13,209 bases of DNA from HGM13006 sp963649625. GTDB lineage: Bacteria > Bacillota > Clostridia > Oscillospirales > Oscillospiraceae. The notes under the pieces were generated by a model. It did no database searches, was not told the origin of the DNA, and saw only the letters and a program-made list of their open reading frames with translations. Position 1 is the first letter of the stretch. Every line of letters starts with the position of its first letter. The position numbers and the translations under genes are program-made. Where the stretch lies: contig CAVJIP010000160.1 in assembly GCA_963649625.1 (NCBI GenBank), forward strand, positions 1 through 13,209, read 5' to 3'. Shown here in pieces: positions 1 through 7,343 of the stretch.

Positions 1-7
1 AGGGCTT

Positions 8-53
8 CATAAGCACCATGAAAGACGCAATTTCATGGTGCTTATGTTTTTTT
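8..53 (+). terminator. Intrinsic terminator of an upstream gene
   Basis: A perfect 16-bp stem (8-23 paired with 31-46) with a 7-base loop GACGCAA is followed directly by seven T (47-53). This is a textbook rho-independent terminator for plus-strand transcription coming from outside the left edge. It insulates the operon that begins at 226 from its left neighbour. Confidence 0.93.
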
Positions 54-120
54 AGCTCTTAAAATAGCAAGCATATCGCAAAAATAAGCATAAAGTGAGA
101 TTTTACGATTTTTTTACAGA

Positions 121-163
121 GAAATATCACAAGTGCCCCTTTCACATTTTATGAAATATCCCA
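121..163 (+). repeat. Direct repeat GAAATATCnCA, candidate activator site
   Basis: GAAATATCACA (121-131) and GAAATATCCCA (153-163) match at 10 of 11 positions. Their starts are 32 bases apart, about three helical turns, so both copies would face the same side of the DNA. The downstream copy ends two bases before the proposed -35 box. This arrangement is typical of sites for AraC/XylS-type activators, but the regulator is unknown. Confidence 0.4.
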
Positions 164-178
164 TCTTGCGCTTCATAA
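149..178. repeat. Inverted repeat TTATGAA-N16-TTCATAA, candidate operator
   Basis: TTATGAA (149-155) and TTCATAA (172-178) form perfect 7-base arms separated by 16 bases. Half-site centres are 23 bases apart, about two helical turns. The arms flank the proposed -35 box, where a bound dimeric repressor could block RNA polymerase. The left arm overlaps the downstream copy of the direct repeat. AT-rich DNA produces such repeats by chance, so the call is weak. Confidence 0.3.
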
Positions 179-225
179 CCGGAATACTACAATAGAAGCA
201 GAACAATTAGCAAGGAGGCTCAGAT

Positions 226-1284
226 ATGCCGAATGTCAACGAAATCACCCGGGAGTCCTGGATTTTGGGGGCGTTTCCCGAATGGGGCACCTGGCTCAAC
301 GAGGAAATTGATGCCCAGGTGGTTCAGCCCCATACTGTCGCCATGTGGTGGATTGGCTGTACCGGGCTGTGGATCAAGTCAGAGAGAAATACCAACATCT
401 CCATTGACCTCTGGTTTGGAAACGGAAAGCGCACCCAGAAAACCAAAGAGATGGCACCCTTCCATCAGATGCGCAATATGACCGGCGGGCGCATGACCCA
501 GCCCAATCTTCGGGCGGCCCCCATCGTCTACGATCCTTTCGCAGTGACAAATGTGGATGCGGTGCTGTCTACCCATTATCACAACGACCACATTGACCCC
601 TTCTATGCGGCGGCTGTGCTGAAAAACGTCAAAAAACCGGTGCCCTTTATCGGCCCCAAGAAAAGCGTGGAAAAATGGCTCAGCTACGGTGTGCCGGCGG
701 AACGCTGCCGGGTGGTGAAGCCCGGAGACAGCATCCAGGTCGGTGACTGCCGGATTGTGGTGCTGGACTCCTTTGACCGAACCTGTTTGGTAACAGCTGA
801 TTCGGATATTCGCGGAAAATTCCCTGACGACATGGACGACAAAGCAGTGAACTATCTCATTGAAACCCCCGCCGGAAATATCTATCACAGCGGAGACTCC
901 CACTATTCCGTCCGCTACGCCAAGCACGGCAAGGAACACAAAATTGACGTGGCCTTCGGCTCCTACGGAGAAAACCCCGTGGGCAATCAGGATAAAATGA
1001 CCTCCTCGGATATTCTGCGCATGGGAGAGGCACTGGGTTGCCAGGTGGTGATCCCCATCCACTATGACGTGTGGACAAACTTTAAGGCAGATCCCAACGA
1101 AATTCTATATCTCTACAACTATAAGAAGCATTTGCTGGACTATAAGTTCCATCCCTTTATCTGGGAGGTCGGCGGAAAATACATCTGGCCCACCGACAAG
1201 GATAAGCTCCAGTACCATTATCGGCGCGGCTTTGAGGACTGCTTCACGGACGAGCAAAATGTGCCGTTCCCCTGCGTGCTCTGA
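226..1284 (+). CDS. ulaG: L-ascorbate-6-phosphate lactonase (UlaG family)
   Basis: A cytoplasmic metallo-beta-lactamase-fold hydrolase that opens the lactone of L-ascorbate-6-phosphate to give 3-keto-L-gulonate-6-phosphate. The 352-residue product is nearly the length of E. coli UlaG (354) and is collinear with it as recalled: ITRESWIL near residue 7, MWW.GCTG near 40, and DAVLSTHYHNDHID at 111-124. The last carries the metal ligands His117, His119, Asp121 and His122. HSGDSHYS at 221-228 and GSYGENP at 245-251 are also family landmarks. The start is ATG with AAGGAGG seven bases upstream. It is first in the operon, 54 bases before the binding-protein gene. Naming rests on similarity along the whole length. 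A related phosphorylated lactone is possible as substrate, because no PTS or UlaD gene accompanies it. Confidence 0.9.
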   Translation: MPNVNEITRESWILGAFPEWGTWLNEEIDAQVVQPHTVAMWWIGCTGLWIKSERNTNISIDLWFGNGKRTQKTKEMAPFHQMRNMTGGRMTQPNLRAAPIVYDPFAVTNVDAVLSTHYHNDHIDPFYAAAVLKNVKKPVPFIGPKKSVEKWLSYGVPAERCRVVKPGDSIQVGDCRIVVLDSFDRTCLVTADSDIRGKFPDDMDDKAVNYLIETPAGNIYHSGDSHYSVRYAKHGKEHKIDVAFGSYGENPVGNQDKMTSSDILRMGEALGCQVVIPIHYDVWTNFKADPNEILYLYNYKKHLLDYKFHPFIWEVGGKYIWPTDKDKLQYHYRRGFEDCFTDEQNVPFPCVL

Positions 1285-1338
1285 CCCGATCCATCCCTCC
1301 CAGGTGGAGAAATAATAAACTAGAAGGAGATCATTAAA

Positions 1339-2313
1339 ATGTCAAAACTCAACAAATGTTTCGCAATTCTGCTGGCACTATGCATGGTGCTTTCCCTGGC
1401 AGCCTGCGGCGGCACCTCCCCCTCCTCTGCCGGTCAGTCCGCCACCTCCGAGGCCGCCTCCGCCGGAGGCAATGTAGGCATTCTGCTGCCTACCGTTGAG
1501 GCCGAGTACTTTGTAGGCGTGGCCAATACCATTGAGGAGGGCCTGAAGGCCCAGGGCTTTGAGTTCACCACCACCAGCTATGACTGGTCTGCCGACAAGG
1601 AAATCCAGGCGGTGGAGAACTTTGTGGTTCAGGGCGTGGATGCCATCGTGGTCATCACCTTTGATGCCGCCGCAGATTCCGCCTTTAAGGCCGCCATGGA
1701 TGCTGGCGTGAAGGTGGTCGTTGCCGGCTGTGAGCCGGAAAATTACAGCTACAATGTTATTTCTGAAAACACTCTGATCGGTGAGTGCGTGGCCAACATG
1801 GCCGTTGACTGGGTCAACGCCAATATGGACGGCAAGGCCCAGATCGCCATTCTCTCCAGTGAAGGCTCCCCCTCCGGCGCAGACCGTACCGCCGGTATGG
1901 AGAAGGTCTTTGCGGAGAAGCTGCCGGACTCCGAGATCGTTCTGGTACAGGATCCCGGCTCTGAGGCCGGGGATGGCAATGAGTTTGCCGAAAATCTGCT
2001 GCTGCGGTACCCCGATGTCAATGTGGTATGCTCCATTTCCGATGACCGGGCGCTGGAGGTCTTTGAGTCCTTCAAGGCCGCCAATCATGTGGGGGACGAC
2101 GTGGCAATTTTCGGCTGTGACTGCAACGGTCAGGCCCTGAATTACATCAAGGAGGGCACCAGCTACCGTGGCTCTGCCGACACCGGCGACTACGGTGCGG
2201 AAATCGTCAAAATTCTGCCTCAGCTGATTTCCGGCGACACCAGCATCGGCACCCAGACCGTCTGCACCGGCGTTGGCGTGACCATCGACAACGTGAGCGA
2301 TTACCTGAAGTAA
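1339..2313 (+). CDS. Sugar ABC transporter substrate-binding lipoprotein (RbsB-like)
   Basis: A membrane-anchored extracellular binding protein that captures the sugar and passes it to the importer encoded by the next two genes. The 324-residue product starts with a lipoprotein signal: a positive N-terminus, a hydrophobic stretch at about residues 7-20, and lipobox LAAC with the lipid-modified Cys at 23. A Ser/Ala/Gly-rich linker follows to about residue 44. The mature domain begins NVGILLPTVEAEYFVG and contains GVDAIVVITFD near residue 100, typical of the periplasmic-binding-protein type 1 (ribose/galactose/xylose) class. ATG is preceded by AAGGAG at 1324-1329. A stem-loop follows the stop, as is common after binding-protein genes that need more protein than the membrane subunits. 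The ligand cannot be read from sequence; an ascorbate-like or pentulose-like compound is inferred from context. Confidence 0.88.
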   Translation: MSKLNKCFAILLALCMVLSLAACGGTSPSSAGQSATSEAASAGGNVGILLPTVEAEYFVGVANTIEEGLKAQGFEFTTTSYDWSADKEIQAVENFVVQGVDAIVVITFDAAADSAFKAAMDAGVKVVVAGCEPENYSYNVISENTLIGECVANMAVDWVNANMDGKAQIAILSSEGSPSGADRTAGMEKVFAEKLPDSEIVLVQDPGSEAGDGNEFAENLLLRYPDVNVVCSISDDRALEVFESFKAANHVGDDVAIFGCDCNGQALNYIKEGTSYRGSADTGDYGAEIVKILPQLISGDTSIGTQTVCTGVGVTIDNVSDYLK

Positions 2314-2325
2314 GGCAGCACTGCG

Positions 2326-2366
2326 AAGGATGACCGGACTCTGGTTCGGTCATCCTTCTGGGAAGG
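2326..2366 (+). promoter_or_regulatory. Intercistronic stem-loop with a competing hairpin over the next ribosome binding site
   Basis: A 13-bp stem (2326-2338 with 2345-2357, one G-U pair, six-base loop CTCTGG) starts 13 bases after the binding-protein stop. No T-run follows, so it is not a standard terminator. It more likely protects the 3' end of the binding-protein message. Its right arm shares CCTT (2354-2357) with a second possible hairpin, CCTTC (2354-2358) with GAAGG (2362-2366), which would cover the GGAAGGAGG ribosome binding site (2361-2369) of the ATPase gene. The two structures exclude each other. Confidence 0.7.
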
Positions 2367-2376
2367 AGGGTTCTCG

Positions 2377-3861
2377 TTGGAGCAGAAAACAATTTTGGAA
2401 GTAAAGCACATCTGTAAGGAATTTCCCGGTGTTAAGGCTCTGGATGATGTTTCTCTTGATTTTCGTGCCGGAGAGGTACACGCCATTATCGGGGAAAACG
2501 GGGCAGGGAAGTCCACTCTGATTAAAGCCATCGCCGGGGCGCAGCCTCCCACATCGGGAGCAATCCTGGTGGATGGGGTCAAATACGACCATCTGACCGT
2601 GGCAAAGGCCAAGGAACTGGGGATTCAGGTGATTTATCAGGAGTTTGCCAATGTGCCGACCCTGTGTGCGCCGGACAACGTATTTCTTGGCCAGCATACG
2701 TCAAAATTCATTGTCAACGACAAGGAGCGAATCCAGCGAACCCAGGAGCTGTTTGCCACCCTAAAGGTGAACATTCCCCTGGATCAGCCCCTGGGTGATA
2801 TGTCCCCCGCCATGCAGCAGATTGTAGAAATCGCCAAGGCAGTCAGCGCAAAGGTGCGGATTTTGGTTATGGATGAGCCTACCGCTCCTCTGACCAATAA
2901 TGAGATTGAGATGCTATTCCGGATCATCCGTCAGCTGCGGCAGGAGGGCGTATCCATTATCTATATCAGCCACCGGCTGGAGGAGCTGCCGGTGATCTCA
3001 GACCGAATCTCCATTCTCCGGGATGGTAAGTATATCAGCACCGTCAATACTCCGGAGGTCTCCCGGGAGCAACTGATTGCCATGATGGCCGGCCGGGAGC
3101 TGGACGCTCAGTATCCGCCCCGTGAGGCAGCCATTGGTGCGCCGGTGCTGGAGCTGAAAAATGTCTGCGGAAACGGCGTGTCTAACCTGAGCTTCACCCT
3201 GCACAAGGGAGAGATCCTCGGGTTTGCAGGTCTGGTGGGTGCGGGACGCACCGAAGCCATGCAACTGATTTATGGAGTAAAGCCCATAGAGTCCGGCGAA
3301 ATGCTGGTAAACGGACAGCCCATGCGCTATCGTCACCCCTCGGAGGCCATTGAGGCCGGAATCGCCATGATCCCGGAGGATCGAAAGACCCAGGGCGTAT
3401 TCCTGGATCAAAGCATCCGCTGGAACTCGGTGATCAATATTATCAAGCGAATCAGCCACTGGGGCGTTGTGGACAAGAGGCGTGAACAGCAGGTGGCGGA
3501 GGAATATCAAAAGCGTTTTTCCATCAAGACGCCCTCTCTGGAGCAGGCGGTCAGCAATCTGTCCGGCGGCAACCAGCAGAAGGTCGTTTTGGCCAAATCC
3601 ATGGCGGCAGATGCCAATATCATTATCTTTGATGAGCCCACCCGGGGTATCGACGTGGCGACAAAATATGACATTTATGTGCTGATGAACGACCTGGTGG
3701 CCCAGGGAAACACCATTCTAATGGTCTCCTCGGAAATGCCGGAGCTGATTGGTATGTGTGACCGAATCGTGGTTCTCAGCGAGCGTACACAGGCCGCCAT
3801 TGTGGAAAAGGCGGATTTCAGCCAGGAGCATATTCTGGATCTGGCCTCCGGTGACAAGTGA
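2377..3861 (+). CDS. Sugar ABC transporter ATP-binding protein, two ATPase domains (RbsA-like)
   Basis: The energising subunit of a ribose/xylose/galactose-class importer, 494 residues, the usual length for fused double ATPases. Domain 1 has Walker A GENGAGKST (39-47), a degenerate signature MSPAMQQIVEIAKA near 142-155, Walker B ILVMDEPT (162-169), and switch His199. Domain 2 has a degenerate Walker A GLVGAGRTE (285-293) in which the usual Lys is Arg, then a full signature LSGGNQQK (395-402) and DEPTRGID (419-426). This asymmetry is normal in the RbsA/XylG/MglA family. The start is TTG at 2377, chosen because GGAAGGAGG lies seven bases before it and the protein then begins at the expected family position. 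A rare start codon and a nearby hairpin both point to lower translation than the binding protein. The permease gene follows after 18 bases. Confidence 0.92.
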   Translation: MEQKTILEVKHICKEFPGVKALDDVSLDFRAGEVHAIIGENGAGKSTLIKAIAGAQPPTSGAILVDGVKYDHLTVAKAKELGIQVIYQEFANVPTLCAPDNVFLGQHTSKFIVNDKERIQRTQELFATLKVNIPLDQPLGDMSPAMQQIVEIAKAVSAKVRILVMDEPTAPLTNNEIEMLFRIIRQLRQEGVSIIYISHRLEELPVISDRISILRDGKYISTVNTPEVSREQLIAMMAGRELDAQYPPREAAIGAPVLELKNVCGNGVSNLSFTLHKGEILGFAGLVGAGRTEAMQLIYGVKPIESGEMLVNGQPMRYRHPSEAIEAGIAMIPEDRKTQGVFLDQSIRWNSVINIIKRISHWGVVDKRREQQVAEEYQKRFSIKTPSLEQAVSNLSGGNQQKVVLAKSMAADANIIIFDEPTRGIDVATKYDIYVLMNDLVAQGNTILMVSSEMPELIGMCDRIVVLSERTQAAIVEKADFSQEHILDLASGDK

Positions 3862-3879
3862 TATGGGAAGGAGATAACG

Positions 3880-4836
3880 ATGAATTTCTATTCGTTCTAT
3901 AAAAAATTTGGATTATATGCGATTCTGGTTCTGGTGTTCGCATTCTTTTCGATTTTTGCGCCCCACTTCTTCAGCGGCACAAACCTGCTGAACATTCTGC
4001 GACAGGTATCCATTTTCGGAACTGCCGTAATCGGCGCCACCATCGTGATGATCGGCGGCGGCGCAGATATGTCGGTGGGCGGTATGGTCGCCATGGGCGG
4101 TATCATCGCCGCCATGGCCATGACCGCATGGGGCCTGCCCATTTGGGCCGCCATTCTGCTGACCATTCTGTTCTGCTGCTTTATCGGATTCTTGAACGGC
4201 TTTCTCACCGTGACCCTGTTTATCCCCGGCTTTATCACCACCCTGGGGATGATGCTGGTGCTCAACGGCATGGCCTATGTGATCTCCGGCGGCTACGCCA
4301 TTTTCGGACTTCCGGAGGCCTACGCCTTCCTGGGACAGGGCTATGTGGGCTTCGTCCCGGTTCCGGTCATTGTCTTTGTGATTGTCTGCATTGCCGGCAC
4401 CTTCCTGATGACAAAAACCTACTATGGCCGCAGCGTCTATGCCTTAGGCGGCAACCCCTCTGCGGCCAATCTGGCAGGCATCAACGTAAAGCGGGTCACC
4501 ATCATCGCCTATGTGCTCTGCGGCTTTGTGGCCGCCCTGGCGGCTCTGATGCAGCTCTCCCGCTCCAATTCCGCCCAGCCCGGTGTAGGCTCCAGCTATC
4601 CCTTTGACTGTATGAGTGCGGCTGTCCTGGGCGGCATCTCCATGTCCGGCGGCAAGGGAAAAATTTACGGTGCCATTGTAGGCGTTCTGATTATCGGTAT
4701 TCTGAACAATGGGCTGCAGCTGATGGGCTGCAACGCCAACCTGGTGGACGTGGTCAAGGGTGTGATTTTGATTGCCGCAGTGGGCATTGACTGTCTCTAC
4801 AACAATCGCGGCTCTCTCAGCGCACGGCTCTTTTAA
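3880..4836 (+). CDS. Sugar ABC transporter permease (RbsC-like)
   Basis: The membrane channel of the importer, 318 residues, in the branched-chain/ribose permease class (BPD_transp_2). It has roughly nine to ten hydrophobic segments, including about 11-29, 44-60, 66-82, 88-108, 117-137, 158-178, 204-225, 263-283 and 289-305. The loop YYGRSVYALGGNPSAANLAG (181-200), followed by INVKRV, is the cytoplasmic region typical of this family that contacts the ATPase. GGISMSGGKGKIYG (251-264), before a late membrane helix, is another family landmark. Only one permease gene is present, so a homodimer is expected. ATG is preceded by GGGAAGGAG. It lies between the ATPase gene (18 bases) and the unknown propeller gene (15 bases), indicating one transcript. 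Confidence 0.92.
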   Translation: MNFYSFYKKFGLYAILVLVFAFFSIFAPHFFSGTNLLNILRQVSIFGTAVIGATIVMIGGGADMSVGGMVAMGGIIAAMAMTAWGLPIWAAILLTILFCCFIGFLNGFLTVTLFIPGFITTLGMMLVLNGMAYVISGGYAIFGLPEAYAFLGQGYVGFVPVPVIVFVIVCIAGTFLMTKTYYGRSVYALGGNPSAANLAGINVKRVTIIAYVLCGFVAALAALMQLSRSNSAQPGVGSSYPFDCMSAAVLGGISMSGGKGKIYGAIVGVLIIGILNNGLQLMGCNANLVDVVKGVILIAAVGIDCLYNNRGSLSARLF

Positions 4837-4851
4837 GCTATAGGAGGGCAT

Positions 4852-5901
4852 ATGCAGTATCAAAAGCAAATCATCGGCACCCTGGAAAAGTGTTACTCCC
4901 TGTCTCCCCTACAGGTGTCTCAGCAAAGCCGCCTTCTGGTAGCGGCGGAAAAACACGCCCCCTGCTATCTCTTTGACCTGTCCGGAAATTTACTGGAGAA
5001 GGTCTGGCAGGAGCCAGGCGGGGTGATGACCATGGTGCCTGTACCGGGCGTGGAGGGGGCCTTTCTGGCGACCCATCAGTTCTATTCCCCGAATGACTCC
5101 GCAGAGGCAAGACTGGTCTGCGCCCGGAGAACAGAAGCCGGGTGGCAGGTTTCCACCATCGCCCAGCTTCCCTTTGTCCATCGGTTTGATGTAATTTCGT
5201 CCGGGGGCGTAAGCTATGTGCTGGCCTGCACTCTGAAGTCCGGGCACGAGTATAAAAACGACTGGCGTTCCCCCGGGCGGCTGTATATTGGTGTTCTGGG
5301 GGACGACCCGGAAAAGCCTGTGCAATTCAGCGTGCTTTTGGAGGGTTTCGGCCACAATCACGGCTACACCCGATACGTGGAAAAGGGGAGGGTTGCAGGA
5401 ATTGTCTCCTGCGACCAGGGGATTTTTCAGGTAACGCCTCCTGAAACTCCGGCCCGGAGCTGGCAGGTAAGGCAGCTTTTGGAGCAGCCCGCCAGCGACG
5501 CAGTGCTGATGGATTTAGACGGGGACGGGCAGCCGGAGCTGCTGACCCTCTCCCCCTTCCACGGTGACACCGTGACCATTTGGCACAGGGCCGGAGACAC
5601 CTATGCTCCGATTTATGAGTACCCGGAAAAGCTCCCGTTTCTCCATGCCATCTGCGGCGGCAGGGTGTATGGCCGCCCCACGATCTATGTGGGGAATCGG
5701 GAGGGTAGGCGGCGGCTGCTGGGCTTCTGGTGGGATCCTGCCTCCCGCAGCATTCAGACCGAGCTGGTGGACTCCGGGGCAGGCCCCACCAACTGTATGC
5801 TCTTTACCCGGGAGGGCCATCCCGCCCTGCTGGCGGCAAATCGGGAAATCAACGAAATTGCAATATACGACATCCTCCCTGACCAAGGGGACACGCTATG
5901 A
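4852..5901 (+). CDS. Unknown cytoplasmic beta-propeller-like protein (FG-GAP/VCBS-type)
   Basis: I do not recognise this 349-residue protein as a named enzyme. It has no signal peptide or membrane segment, so it should be cytoplasmic. About six repeating units with beta-strand character can be seen, starting near 58 (MTMVPVPG), 110 (HRFDVISSGG), 169 (NHGYTRYV), 216 (SDAVLMDLDGDG), 264 (LHAICGG) and 311 (GPTNCMLF). DLDGDGQPEL (221-230) is a calcium-loop motif of FG-GAP/VCBS repeats. Histidines recur at similar places in units (His75, His110, His168, His170, His237, His265), which could line a central metal or substrate channel. ATG has AGGAGG at 4842-4847, and the stop overlaps the kinase start by four bases (ATGA), so the two are translationally coupled. 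A sugar lactonase, isomerase or dehydratase is possible, but no function is assigned. Confidence 0.75.
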   Translation: MQYQKQIIGTLEKCYSLSPLQVSQQSRLLVAAEKHAPCYLFDLSGNLLEKVWQEPGGVMTMVPVPGVEGAFLATHQFYSPNDSAEARLVCARRTEAGWQVSTIAQLPFVHRFDVISSGGVSYVLACTLKSGHEYKNDWRSPGRLYIGVLGDDPEKPVQFSVLLEGFGHNHGYTRYVEKGRVAGIVSCDQGIFQVTPPETPARSWQVRQLLEQPASDAVLMDLDGDGQPELLTLSPFHGDTVTIWHRAGDTYAPIYEYPEKLPFLHAICGGRVYGRPTIYVGNREGRRRLLGFWWDPASRSIQTELVDSGAGPTNCMLFTREGHPALLAANREINEIAIYDILPDQGDTL

Positions 5902-7334
5902 ATATTTTCCTGTTGGATGTTGGAACCGGCAGTATGCGGGGCACGCTGCTGGATGAATCCGCAAAGGAGCTGTTCCGACAACAGTTTTATTATCAGCCTA
6001 TATACGGAGAAGAGGGCATCGTAGAGCAGGAGCCGCTGGATTGGTTAAACGCCGCAGCCGCCCTGTGCCGGGCCGCCGCAGCGGAGGCCCCGGTGGATGC
6101 CATCGGGCTGACCTGTCAGCGCTCCTCGGTAATCCCCGCCGCCCCAGACGGCAGAGCCCTCACTCGGGCCATTATGTGGCAGGACACTCGAAATCAGGCC
6201 CTTTGCCATGCCCTTGAGGGCAAGGAAGCACTGATCCGCTCCATCTCCGGGATTGGGCTGAACACCGTTTGCTCCGGCGGAAAAATGGCGTGGCTCCGTC
6301 AGGAAAGGCCGGAGGTATACGCCCAGGCGGCCCATTTGTTCGTGATTCCCGACTATCTGATTTATCAGATGACAGGCCGCTGTGTCACCGATCACACCTA
6401 TGGGAGCCGTTCCATGCTGATGGAGCTGCGAAGCCGCACCTGGTCCCGGGAGCTGCTGGAGCTGTTTGGGCTAGACCAGGCTAAGCTGGGCACGCTGATT
6501 TCTCCCTCCACCATAGCCGGAGGGCTCAGAGATTCCTTTGCCGCCCAATGCGGCCTGCCTGCCGGTACCCCGGTTATCACCTGCGGCGGCGACCAACAGT
6601 GCGGCGCAGTGGGACAGGGAGCCTTTGCCCCCGGCTCCTTGTCGGTCAATATGGGCACAGGGGCCTATTTGATTGCCCCAATTCGGGAGCTGCCGGCGGT
6701 TCTCCGCCCCGGCCTTACCTACAGTACCTCGGCGGTTCCCGGGGAATATATTCTGGAGGCCGGCGTACTGACCTGCGGGGCTGCTTTGGACTGGTTCCTG
6801 AAGGAGCTGGGCGGGGATTACTCCATGATCAAGGACGCTCTGCTGAAAAGTCCTCCCGGGGCAAATGGCGTAACAGTCCTCCCCTATTTTCAAGGCCGGG
6901 CCAACCCGGACTGGAACAGCGGGGCCAAAGGGGCCTTTTTCGGTCTGTCTCTGGGCACAACCAGGCTGGAGCTTCTGCGGGCACTGCTGGAGGGGATTTG
7001 CATCGAGATTTCCCAGGGCTTACAGACCATGGCACAGCTCCAGTCCATTGATACCATCCAGCTCAGCGGCGGCCTATCCAAGACCCCGGAGCTGGGCCAA
7101 CTTCTCGCCGATGTAACCGGCTGCCAAGTGGTGCTTCGGGACAACCGGGACGCCACCACCACCGGGGCCTGGATATCCGTCCTTCGGTGTCTGAGCCTGG
7201 CAGAAAGCTGGCAGGAGGCCTGGGACAGAGCCTGCCCCTGCCAAGCCCCCTTGCAGCCCCGGGAGGCATACCGTCAGCTGTACCGGCATAGGGCCGCCCA
7301 AATGGAACGGCTCTATCAGGCAACCATGAAATGA
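5898..7334 (+). CDS. FGGY-family carbohydrate kinase (xylulokinase-like)
   Basis: An ATP-dependent sugar kinase, 478 residues, the usual FGGY length. Visible motifs are the N-terminal phosphate loop DVGTGSMRG (7-15), MWQDTRN (93-99) for sugar binding, GGDQQCGAVGQGAF (230-243) with the probable catalytic base Asp232, the second phosphate loop MGTGAY (252-257), and the nucleotide-binding SGGLSKTPELGQLLADVTG (390-408). Family members phosphorylate xylulose, L-xylulose, ribulose, gluconate, glycerol or autoinducer-2, and the substrate cannot be settled by motif. Context fits a kinase acting on an imported unphosphorylated sugar before UlaG, UlaE and UlaF. It could make L-xylulose-5-phosphate, or phosphorylate an ascorbate-like compound. 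ATG overlaps the preceding stop by four bases, and the epimerase gene follows within ten bases. Confidence 0.9.
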   Translation: MNIFLLDVGTGSMRGTLLDESAKELFRQQFYYQPIYGEEGIVEQEPLDWLNAAAALCRAAAAEAPVDAIGLTCQRSSVIPAAPDGRALTRAIMWQDTRNQALCHALEGKEALIRSISGIGLNTVCSGGKMAWLRQERPEVYAQAAHLFVIPDYLIYQMTGRCVTDHTYGSRSMLMELRSRTWSRELLELFGLDQAKLGTLISPSTIAGGLRDSFAAQCGLPAGTPVITCGGDQQCGAVGQGAFAPGSLSVNMGTGAYLIAPIRELPAVLRPGLTYSTSAVPGEYILEAGVLTCGAALDWFLKELGGDYSMIKDALLKSPPGANGVTVLPYFQGRANPDWNSGAKGAFFGLSLGTTRLELLRALLEGICIEISQGLQTMAQLQSIDTIQLSGGLSKTPELGQLLADVTGCQVVLRDNRDATTTGAWISVLRCLSLAESWQEAWDRACPCQAPLQPREAYRQLYRHRAAQMERLYQATMK

Positions 7335-7343
7335 GGAATGACA

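Larger units (their letters stand above)
54..225 (+). promoter_or_regulatory. AT-rich control region of the sugar operon with candidate promoter
   Basis: This gene-free stretch is much richer in A and T than the rest of the window. The best promoter candidate is TTGCGC (166-171), a 16-base spacer, then TACAAT (188-193), giving a short leader before the ribosome binding site AAGGAGG (212-218) and ATG at 226. The -35 matches the consensus poorly (3 of 6), which suggests dependence on an activator. Two repeat systems lie here: a direct repeat at 121-131 and 153-163, and an inverted repeat at 149-178. No regulator gene is in the window. The hexamers were chosen by eye, so the promoter call is tentative. 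Confidence 0.5.

Noticed and set aside
379..1062. A 227-codon minus-strand frame inside ulaG
   Set aside because: Antisense shadow of the UlaG coding sequence, low-complexity His/Val-rich translation, and no ribosome binding site of note.
1285..1338. Possible terminator or promoter between ulaG and the binding-protein gene
   Set aside because: Only a four- to five-base CTCC/GGAG pairing and no good promoter hexamers; the gap is best read as an ordinary intercistronic spacer.
1378..2088. A 236-codon minus-strand frame inside the binding-protein gene
   Set aside because: Shadow frame with Gly-rich mirrored composition; the plus-strand lipoprotein is certain.
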